Source of the DNA: Brachycybe producta
Taxonomy: Eukaryota; Arthropoda; Diplopoda; Playtdesmida; Andrognathidae
Reading direction: 5' to 3'
DNA length: 64,000 bases
Assembly (NCBI GenBank): GCA_036925085.1
Contig: JAUPFP010000001.1
Location: 315,001-379,000, forward strand
The position numbers were made by a program, and so were the translations under genes. Each line of letters begins with the position of its first letter. Position 1 is the first letter of the stretch. The notes under the pieces are model-generated. The model had not been told where the DNA came from. It did not search any database and was given only the letters and a program-made list of their open reading frames with translations. Shown here piece after piece: positions 33,101 through 45,100 of the stretch.

Positions 33101-36100
33101 TCGAGAGAGAGAGAAAAAATAAGAAACAAAAATATCGACAATTTGACGGAATGCTGAGAGTTGCGGTCAAGATTCTCGTCAACGAGGAGGGAATTCGTTA
33201 CAATATACTTATTATATCCGTACCTTGGCACGTTCCAGTTTCTGCCTCTGTTCGTGAAATGCGGGTGGCGTCTTCAGCGCTACGGAAAAAAAAAAGATGA
33301 AATTAAATTAGAAATTTTCAGTTTTAATCCGTTTCGAGAAAGAAAAAAGTGAAATTTACGCGGCATTATTCCTTGGTCCACCAACTGGCTTATCGGCCTC
33401 CGTAGAAGAAGTTTCATTTTCAGCGCTAATTACGAGAAAAATATAAAAAAAAAGAACGAAAATGCAAAAAATGAAAATTGCCTTTCTAGTTTCTAAAACA
33501 CTTTCAATTTCTTCCTTTTATGTTGCCTTTTCTGAATTAACCAAAACGAATTTCCATCTATTTTGTATTTTTTTAAAAAATGGCTACTTTAGAAACCCCC
33601 CCCCCCCCCTTAGTTGAATTACATTAAATTTAATCTCGTTTAATAACCTTTTCCGTTTCTAAATAATTCGGCTTCGAATCCAAAACTTATTCTCCAATTC
33701 AAGAGTTGATAAAAACCGCCGAACCGCGTCTTTACGAGAGAAAAAGAATCGCAGACCAATTCGATCAAAAACCAAATTCGCGGTCATAATTTTTGACCGT
33801 TTGTAGTCGTCCTCCTACCTAATCCTACTTCTAGAAACCTGACTAATTGAGATTATAGTAATTAATCCACTTTTGCGTAATTGACATACTCGTTTAACTT
33901 ATAATAATATTATTAATAATTATAATAAGTGAGCTTAAAAAGGGTAACTTGAAATTATTCTATTTTTTTTTTTTTCAAAATGATTTATTTGGCATTTGAA
34001 AAGTGCGGCCTAATTTTAAAAAAATCACACAAAACAAACATCTTAATCTAACATTATATTACATTATTCACTTTTACAGACAAACCTTAAGACAAAACAT
34101 ACAAAATGAACAATAACTAGTTTAATTTGTGCTTAAATTATAGAAACTGACAACAACCTATGATTCAGTCCGACCTGAAATCGTGCAAAATACACAACTT
34201 ATCATGTTTAAGTTGCAATTTTACGAAGAATCGTAACTTTTAAACTTTTTCTCGATGGTTGCTTCTTAAAATTGCATTGCCTAGGTTTATGCTAAGCAAT
34301 TAGTTGCTTTATAAGAGGATCAAACAGCAACTTCAAAATAAGAAATGTTTCAAATTGAAACACTGGATGTGTATATCAGTCAATCTGCAGATTGCCTAGG
34401 CTATCTGCAAAACCAAAAAAAAAACCTGCTAGTGAATGTACAAAATTCAACACCTAAAATGTATTGAATTTTGCAAATTCACTAGCAGGTTGGTTGTTTT
34501 GCAGATTTCCTAGGCAATCTACAGACTGACTGTTTCCGCAGATTAACAGTAAATATATAAGGAAATCGTTTCGATTCCGATTTATGATTTCTTTTGGACT
34601 AAATTAAACTGTCCCTCTGCCACAGGCCCCTATTAGCCTCTCTGCTAGCCCTCTCTTTCTAGACTCCTTCTACTTCTCGGTTAGAAGGGTTAGCCCCCGA
34701 ACTTCGCATCAATTTGCCTTTCGAATCCGAGGATTCGAGTAGAGAATCGTAGCCTCTCATCAGGGAGCCTTAATACTTACATTCCTTATGTTTGTCCATG
34801 GCTTGTTGAATGGGTGTCTCATCTACTTCTGCTTTAGGTGGAGAAACGGGCTGTTTGTGGTGGTGGTGGAAGAGGGTAGAAGAGGTGGAGGTGGAGTGTT
34901 GTTGCTGTATCTGTGGCGGTGTCCCGCCTTCCGCCATTACCTCTGTCACTGCGGACGAAGGGCGACCCGGAAGATTACAGTCCTTGAACCAATCCGGATA
35001 AATATTGAGCAGAGTTTCAAGTAAATCTTGGTCTAATTGAATTCCCCAGTAAACTGTTTCGGCTCCCAAACTGTCACCACTTTCTAAAAATAAAAAATAA
35101 AAACAAATCGTTCATTTTAAAACATTTTCAAGAAACCAAAATATGTTGAAACGTCGTCACTAGAATCGGAATATATTACGGCGAGCTTTAATTGTATAGC
35201 CTCTCTTCAGGGTTCTTTTTTTTATAAAGATAAACATAAACCTCGTTCACAGTATAATCATTAGTTCATTACAAACAAAAGGACTCTTAACTCTAAATAG
35301 AGGTGGCGCCATCTATTGGATACATAGATGTGGCACGGAATTCACAAAACAAGCAGAGCTCTAAGTTGAGCTACCTCCATGTACTTTGTATATGTAACTT
35401 TGAGAAAATTTATATTTTTCAAGCGAACATTTTTCATAAAAAACATTACAAAAAAATTCAAAGTGTTTTAGAAACTAGAATAGTTGGTGATAATGCTAAA
35501 AGTTTTTTTCACGATGATATCTTTCAAAATAAACTTTTTACAACAGTTTGAAAAAAAGGCCGAAAATAGTTTTTCATGAAATTTCATAAAAAAAAGTGTC
35601 ATTTTTCAAACTGAACTATAATAAGTTGTTTATTTTTTAAGATACTGCCATGAAAAAACTTTTAATATTTTACCTTTCTAGTTTTGAAAACTATGAATTT
35701 TTTCATAATGTTGTTTCTAAAAAAAAACGTTCGCTTGACGTTTTTGCATCCAAATTTTACAAAAAACGTCTATGAAGCACAGTATTAGCCACTATAGTGG
35801 CGCCACGTGGTGAGAAAAAAAGCAAAATAAATATCTATAAAGCCATTTTAATCACTTAAGATGGCTTTATAGATATTTATTTTGCTTTTTTCTCACCGCA
35901 TGGCGCCACTGTAGTGGCTAATACTGTGCTTCATAGAAGGTTCAGTTAATTTTTCTAGTTTATAAAGTTGAACTTTCAATCTTTTTCGAAGTTGTTTCTT
36001 AAAATAACCTTATTTTGCTCCTGTTTTTTTTGGGGACGATTTAGTTAAAAACTAGAAGAAGAAGAAAAAACTTCGTGTTTATTATTTATTATTAATTAAT

Positions 36101-39100
36101 TAATTCGTAATGACATTTTTCATTGTAATAAATCAAACAATGAGAGACAATCGCGAACATAAAAACCCGTTTATTGAGCGACGACGACAAGAAGATTATA
36201 ATTTAAACTAGTTCCCCCTTTTTTTAAAAAAAAATATCTATTGTGAGCCACTTTCTAGTTTTTTTTTGTCTTCTTTTATTTAAAATTCAGTCCAAGTAAA
36301 AAATAACAATTAATGTTGTGGTTCATTTTGAAATATATTTCGATCAAGATCAAAGACCTGAAAAACTTGAGGGAGATTTGTTTTCTTTGGCGGCGGCTTT
36401 TTTTTTTTTTTACAAAAAGACACACTTTTTTTTAAGAAAAATATTTTTAACAAAAAATTGACAATTATGACAGATTTTTTTTTAAAGTCGTTAATTTCAA
36501 TCAGGTCATTTCATTATTTAATTTAATCACTTTCATTATGGAACTTCTAATCCAGGAAAGGGGGGGGGGGAAGTTTCTTAACCTTTTTTTTTTTACAATT
36601 ATCAGACTCCCAAAGGATTGTTGTCCCTCTGCCATAGGTCATTTGAGCTGTTTGCAGAGCATTAAGAGGGTGTTTGGTAAAAAACAAGACATGCATATTT
36701 TTGACGGTTGTGGACTGCGTCGACTTTGAAGTGTAGGTGAGGCTCAGCAGTTGACGAAGAAAAAGATTCGTCATAGAGACCGTTGAGTGAGGGTTGTTCT
36801 ATTTCCAAACAGGAGGAGTGCACGTTGGTCTTTTTAAAAAAAAGGGAGGAGCGCACGAATTGCCAGCGCGCCAATTCGTGGCTGAAAACACGCTGATTGA
36901 TTGTTTTTCTTCTAGAATTCTTATGATAGTTCTGGTATGAAAACTGCTCCTCCTGATCAATGATAATCGATTTTGAAAACTGTTTTCAATACTTCAATAA
37001 TACGAAATACAAATCAAAGAAATTTTTTAAATCAAAATAGCTTAGAAATAAACTTTTTATCGATCGTTTTATTTTGATTTATTTGCATTGAAAATACATG
37101 GGACATTTATTTAACAATCAATAAAAAGTTTATTTATGATTTTTTTTTAATCAAAATCGTTTCATATTGATTTCGTATCATTGAAGTATTGGAAACAGTT
37201 TTCAAAATCGAATATCATTGATCAGGAGGAGCAGTTAACGTACCAGAACTATCAAACGAATTCTAGAAAAAACAACCAATCGGCGTGTTTTTCATATTTT
37301 CATTGAGAAGCGAGAAGTCATAGAGATAATGCTTTCCACCTGTATCAACTACTCATACCGCCTACAGGCAAAATAATCGACTCGTCGTATATGCATGTCT
37401 TCTTTTTTACCAAACACCCTCTTAATTCAAATTCAGCCCTCCTCCTCCTCCTCCAATACTCCCCCTTTCGTACATTAACCGGAAGAGCGGAAACGGCAAC
37501 TGTTGAGTGCAATACATTCTCAGTGAAGTCTGCAAGACAAGAATGTCTTCACTTCCTGTGTTGCAACTGAGCTCTTCAAAAGCTATTCCAATTCAAAGTG
37601 TGCGTGGTTAAGTGTTATTATTGATGTTTATGATAATACAAATTTGAAAGTTCATTGCATGTGAACCGGAAGAGATTCTCAGTGTAATCTGGCGCCAGAC
37701 AAGAATGTCTTCACTTCCTGTGTTGCAAATGGACTCCACAAAAATTAGCCCAATTCAGTGTGGGCGTGGTTGAGGGGGTTTCTATCTAATCGAACTCTTT
37801 TTAGTTATTTGTGTAATTCACTTTAGAAGAAATTGAAAATTAAGTTAGAAACTAGAAATGCAACTCAGTCACTTTATAGTATTTCGTGTTGAAATCTTTC
37901 AAAATGAATCTTATGTGATTGAATTACTCTTCTAGTTTCTAAAACACTACTTAAGAAATTGTGTTATTTCAAAAGCGCAACACTATAAGGAGAAATTGAA
38001 AGTGTTTTAAAAACTAGAAGGGTAGCTTAATCACTTAATAGTATTATGATGAATTTGTGATATCTTTCAAAATAAACATTTTTGGATAATTTTCAAACCA
38101 TAAAAAGTTTATTTTAAAAGATATTAAGATGAAAATATTCCACTTAAAAGTGATTAAGCTTGACCCTTCTAGTTTGTAAAACATATTCAAGTTTATCTTT
38201 ATTTTGCACTTGAAAGACAGAATATAATCAGAAGGTTTTTTTTTTTCTTCTCGAGATTCCAGATCTCAAGACAAACGAAACAAATGTCTCGAGTTTAAAG
38301 TTCTGTTAAAAGTCAGTGACACAATTTTAGTGTCTGACACTAGGAGGAGGTGTTTTAACCGGTTGTTTGTTCTCATTAAGTGTTTATCTCTGTAAATAAG
38401 GGAATAATAAATCACAAAGTCTGTTGGTTTTACGATAAAACTCCACAGGAGAACGAACAACAGCGGCGGCGGGGGTTTTCTTAAGTTAACAATCGGCCTA
38501 AAAAGTAACCGAAAAGTTCGTAACTTTGGCTCCGGAAGATGACGTCATAAATTCGGCCAAAAATGAATTTTATAAGTTCGTTTGTTTTTATCAATCGAGG
38601 AGCCACCTGGGGGCTGAATCAAACCCTACTCCCCCACCCACTCGTAAAATTTATAAAATTAAAGCAACTCCAAGTTAGAAAAAAAAAAACCCGTCAACAG
38701 TGAGTGATGAATTCGTCTGTTTTTTTGAAGCTAGAAGGAAGACATCTTGCTTTTAAAATGTCATCCATTTTTATTGTGTAATTTTACATTGAATCGTATT
38801 GTAACTGAAGCACTAAGTACAATTTGCGCCCTCTAGTGGCCACACTCAGTTTTATCACGAAATGCCCCATACTATAAAACAACAACTAAATGTTAACGAA
38901 TTGCCAACGAATTTATTCGTTTTAATATTCAAAGTTTGTTAGAAACTAGAATAGCAAATAAATGAAATTTTAAAGTATTCTTCATAGGATGCAGGTGTAT
39001 CTTTCAAAATAAACTATTTATGATAATTTCGTATAAAAACCATGAAATTTTGTATTGTTTCAAACTTCAATTAAAAAAGTTCATTTTGAACTATTTAAAT

Positions 39101-42100
39101 TTAATTTAGTTTTCGATGCTTCTTATTGATTGGTTCCTAAAAAAGGGACTCAAAGACTAGAAAGTGTTTTAGAAACTAGAAGAGTAGCTCAAAATCACTT
39201 AAAAAGGGTATTTTTCATGTTTGATATTTTTCAAAATAAGCTTTTTTATGTCAAAGTGATAAAAAATTGACAAATATTTTGTAAATTTTTTTATTTATTA
39301 AAAAGTTCATTTTGAACGATACCAACATGAATTTAAATTTAATTTGGCTTTCAAATCCCATAAAGGAGGTGTGGGAGGGGGTGGTCCAATCGAACTCAGA
39401 AAAGCAAAATCAAGAAGACTAGAAAGTGTTTTAGAAACTAGAAGTGTAGCACACTTAAGAGGGTATTTTTTCATGTTTGATATCTTTCAAAATAAGCTTT
39501 TTTTATGTCAGTTTTATAAATAATCCAACTTTAAACAAACAATATTTTTTTTTAATTTTTGACTTATTAAAAAGTTAATTTTGAAAGATATCAAACATAA
39601 AAATAAAGAGCTACCCTTCTAGTTTTTAATACGCTTTCAATTTCTCCTTGAAGTCTGAAACTAGAGAGAAAAATAAGCAACTAACCAAACCGAGTTGCAT
39701 CAAAATGGGCAGCAAAATTCAATAAAAAAATAACAAAATTGCTAAAAAAATAAATTATAAGAAGAGATAAGCCTAATAAAAACGGTTTTAAATTTTAAAA
39801 GATAGACTGACCACAAACCAACCTCGTTTAAAATATAATATGATTCATTTTCCAATAAGAAGTTCTATTTTTTTTATTAATTAATAATGTTGAGGGTGGG
39901 GGTGGGTGGGAGGGTGGGGGTGGGTGGGAGGGTGGGGGTGGGTGGGAGGGTGGGGGTGGGTGGGTGGGTGGGGTGTCTCTCAACCAAACAAAATGGAGTA
40001 CAATGTGGGTTAATGGCTATTGTTGTCTCTTTTTAAACTATTTTTTTAACAAAAATCAACAAGTCAATAATAATAATAATAATAAGAAGCCAGTTTTTAA
40101 CCCATTTGATACAACGTAATGTTTGTGTGATGAGAACAAACGTCATTGCGTCCAACCGACATCACTTCAAGTGGGCCACTAGATAGTGGCTCGCGAGCCA
40201 CAAGTTGAGAACCCCCTAATCCTAGGTAGGATGGGGTGGACATTAATTGAAATGTTGTTTAGAGAGAGAGAGAGAGCGGAAGGAGCCCCAGAGCAGCTAA
40301 TAATAAAAAAGCGGCTTCAACAATGAACACATGGAAGCCATTTTTTTATTTAACTATTTTAATAAAGTGGAGCAATTGCTGATTATAATTATTATTATTA
40401 TTATTAAATGATAAAGCTGTTTTTTAACCAACTAATTTATTAGCGTCTTTTTAAATATAATTCATTGTTGTCAGGTTAACCCTAAATGACACATGAAAGA
40501 GAGATCACTTTCGACAGCCATTTTTTTTAAATTTTTACCAGTTAAATTATTTAAATGAGTTTGCCTAAAAAAAAGTTGCGCGCGCATGTTGAACACGAGA
40601 TATATTTTGCAGCTAAAAATGAAGACATCTTGCTTTTAAAATGTCATCCATTTTTGTTTGTATGTTAATTGAATTATATTCTAACTGAAACATTAAGCAC
40701 ATTTTGCGCCACCTAGTGGCAACACTTAAGTTTTGACAAAAATTGCTCCATAGCAAGAGCACTTAGTTGAGTTTCCTCCGTATATTTTATCTTAGTTCAA
40801 CAGTGAATCTGGTTACTTACAGCGCCTCTGACGGCCAATCGAAACTCTTAAATAATGCAACCAGTAACCTTGAGTTGACAAACAGAAGGTTTATAGTTCT
40901 TGCCATGATAACTATACACAGGAGGTACCTCAATTAAGAGCTTTTCCCATGAAGCGTTTCGTGCCAAAATTGAGTTTTGCCACTAGATGGCGCATAGTGT
41001 ACTTAGTGCTTCAGTTACAATAGGGTTCAATGGGCATACAAAAGAAAATGGACGACATTTTAAAAGCAAGATGTCTTCCTTCTAGCTTCAAAAAGCAAAA
41101 AAATTCTTCACTCACTTTTAGCATTTATTTCCCCTAACATGGGAGTTGCTTTTTCCCCTTTATAAATTTATCTTGGTTCTTGCTTGCCCACATTCAACCT
41201 TAGACCATTTTACCCCGGGGTATACTGAAATACGTGCAACTTCCGAGCAAATCGCAGTTTAACTCGGATCTTCTTCTTTTTTCTGGACCACATCCCCCGC
41301 ACAGTGCGGGGTGATGATGATGATGAGAATGAGCCCATTCATCAGCTCAGAATTGGGCGAGATGTGTTTCACTCCGTAGGAAGATGATGAAAAGACAACC
41401 ACAACAACCAAGCTCCAACCGAGATTCGAACCCGGGGGACCCCTCCCCCCCCCGGTTTGTCATAAAAAAGGGCGGAGCCAACTGAAGTTCGTCCCGATTT
41501 CTAATTGCCTGTTTCTCAGTCCGGCTCTGATACTATTTCTTTCAAGTTCAACTTATACCAAATCCCAGTAGACAGGCCCGGACTGACCCGGCCGGCTGAC
41601 TGGCGATCGCCGGTCAATTGGGGGCCAAAATAAATAAAATGGGGCTAACACAATATCATAGCCGGTGGGGCCAACCACTAGCCAGTCCGGCCCTGCCAGT
41701 AGCACAAAGCACGCGTCCATCAAATCTGATCAATTAAATCTGACAAATTTAATGTCTGATTTCATCAATTGAAACATTAAACCACAACTTAACGGGCAAT
41801 GCACCGTTTTGTCGAGACCCCTGATATATCGAAAAGCAACCAGGGCCGTAACCAGAGTACGTCAGGCCCCGACGTCCAAAGGATTTTTTTACAAGGCTTT
41901 CTTTTTCGGATACTTTTTTTTTTTTACTGTTTAACAAAATTTCAAGTATTTTGTGATTGAAATTTGTACAAAAATGGATTTAAATGTTAAAATATATTTT
42001 AAATTTTACAATAATTATTATTGCATGTTGTCATTTGGGTCCCTTTGAAGAAAGGGCCCTGAATGTAAACAGTGCCTTATTGAGAACTGACAAAAGACCG

Positions 42101-45100
42101 TACTGGTCATTATTCCCTGTTTTTTCCAAAAGTACCGAAATGAACGGATTTTTTATTTTTTACAAAAACCAAAACCAAAATGAAGTTTCGAAGAAATGAA
42201 AAATCAGCTGTTTAAAGAAAAATTGAGGTTGGTTAACCTCCATTACGAAATCAGGCAACAACAAGAAAAAAGGCGGAAGCCAATGTTATTTCAAGCGGGG
42301 GAGTGGAATGGATAGATGGATGGAGTAGAAGAAGGTAGTCAGTCAGTGAATGAGTGAGGCAGGTAGGCAATAGAGGGAGAGAATTGGAACTGACTGACGC
42401 CGCGGCCGCCGCCAAAGAAACGAGGCCGTCGTTTAAGAGGTCACAGGTTACGGTTCTCCTTCCTCCTGAACTAGGACGGACTGCTTTTTAACATCATATC
42501 TGTCCCATTGTACAACAAACATATTAGGGGAGGAATAACCACCACCACCACCCACTTTTTTATTAGAAAAACCTGAAGCGTGCCACACATTGGAGCCACT
42601 TCTACTTTAACCAAACGAAATCAAGAGAGCCGCCGCTTTTGAAAGAGCCAGCAGCATTTTTGTCAATCTTGAGTTGAAAAATGATTTCGTTTGGCACCAA
42701 ATGACACATGCTGTGTTTGTGATGTTTGAAAAAAAGGCTTCTCTTTCTGGAACTGATTTCTGGGTCAGTTGGCCTCCTTTTATCATAAAGAAATGTGCTT
42801 GCGACAAGAAATTGACTGCAAAGACATTTGTCGCATGTCACTCACGACATATTAAGTGCAATTTTTTTTAAGAGTTCATCGAGCTCACACATAACGAAAA
42901 TGACAGACCACCACCTCTGGCCTTCAGATGGCACCACCTGTATTTATTCGTTTGCAGGTTCCCCCCCCCCCAATTTGGTTCCTCTCAAAGAGGGCAGCAG
43001 CTGCACAAATTTATAATTCGGTCCAATCAGATCACTAATTTGAAGGCCAATTTTCAAGGTCAATAGAATTCTTCAATTAAGAATCGAAATGTGGACAAAG
43101 TTCGGCACCGAAATCAAGGATCCGATTTGTGACAAACCCTGTATTTTAGTTTTACTCAAATTATACAATTTTTTTTTCCGGACAGTTTCATCATTTCAAA
43201 CATTTACCAAATTTCAAAATTCTGACTAAAACCTGCAACAAACTGCTGAAAAATAAAAGCAAATACTGAAGTAAAAGCACCTAACAATTTAAAGCAAATA
43301 CTTAAAGCCTGAAAAAGAGGAAGTGATCAATAAAAACTTCAAACTGTTAAAATTTCTAAAACTTTGAGGTTCTTTTTAAAATGTAAAATGTCTCTCAAAC
43401 TCTAAGTCTGTTTTTCAGGTACGAAAATTAAACAGAAATTTAAATTTGTTTTGGAAACTAGAAGGACCTCGCACAATCACTTAAAACATCTTTTATAATA
43501 AAAGTTTTATGTTCAAGTTTAAAGAAATGAGCAGATGATATTTTTTGTCTAAAAAGTTTATTTTTGAAAAAGAAAATACCCTTCTAGTTTCTAACACACT
43601 TTCAATTTCTCTTCTGAAACTACAGAAACTAACTCCCCCCTCCCCCCAAAAAAAAATCATTTAAAAGAAAAAAAATATTACAGAAGTGAAGCAAATTTGC
43701 TTTTAAAATAAGAGACTAGAAAATTCATCAAATTTGAATCTTCTAGTTAATAAAAGTCATCTTGTGAATTAAAAAAAGGAAGAACAGCTGACAATTGAAA
43801 TGATAAATTTTGTTTCTTACCCTAAATGAAATTCATTCCAAATGACATCATTGAATAGAGAATCAGAAAAACCATCCATTTTTAAAAATTCCAATTATTA
43901 GAAAACAATAGAAATAATTGAAAAATCAAATAATTGAAAATTACGAATTGGAGTTCATTTTGGTTAAATCCACTTTTTTAGATTTTGTTGTTCAGGAAAA
44001 AAGTTTAGTAGGTTTTTTTTTAAAAGATTGGCCTAAAACAAGAGGCAAACAGAGAGAGAGAAAGAGGCGTGGGAGAACAGCAAAGTAAAACCCACCGCCA
44101 ACACTACAGCAGCGCCACCATCGTCATCATAACAACCGACTGGACTGGACAAATAGCCTCCTCCTAGGTCCCCCCCCCTTCAACCTCCTACTATCAAAAA
44201 GTGGACTATAGACAATAATGTGAGTGGGTGAAAACCATTTCAAAATAAATTATAGCCTCAAAACAGCTGCTGTTGCATCTCATTAAAACAACTTTTTTTT
44301 CTTGTTGTTGTTTTAAACACAAGAAAATCTGATAACATTTCTGGTTATTCTACTTTTTAAAAACAACTTCATTTATAAAGTAGAAGAGTAAACACAGGGA
44401 TTTTCAACTTTTTTTTTTAAAAAAATGAAAGTTTCCTACTTTCAAACTTTTCCATAAAGTTTATTTTGAACAATAATATTATTATTACTGTAATTACGAA
44501 AAATGTTAAACCTTTTCTAGTTTCTAACACATTTTCGAATTTCTTATAAAAGCTACTTTTGATTTCATTTTTTTTAAAAGAAAAACTTTGTAATTAGAAA
44601 AAAGTCATTTAGAGTAAAATACAGGATTTTCATATATTTCAAAATAAACTTTATTTAATATTTGTTTTTTTAATATTTTTTACTTTTTAAAAGTTTTCAT
44701 TTTAAAACTTTTGATGAATTTTTTTTACTTTTGAAAGTTAATTTCTTTTAAAAATTGAAGTTGAGCTACCTCCATGTATGTGTATAATATCAAAGTGCCT
44801 TGATGATAGTTCAAAGTTCACTTTTCTTAATTGAGGTTTTTTTTTTAAATGAAAAACCTAATCAAAGTGTGTGTTTTGTCTGATGAACTGATGATCATTG
44901 AACTAACTATTACTAGTTAGATCTTAATAAACAATTTGTCGTCATTTGGTTTGAACGAAACACAAAAATCTACCGAAATTCGTTGCCAAAAGAAACGAAA
45001 TAAAAAAAAAGAAAATCTTTCAAATTGAGTCATCAAAAATAACTAAAAATATTTCACTATTTTTTTCTTTAACAAATGAACCATTTTTAAAAAAAAAAAA

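Noticed and set aside
41419-41440. tRNA gene suggested by GGTTCGAATC
   Set aside because: No A box, anticodon stem or acceptor stem around it; listed as SINE-like at low confidence.
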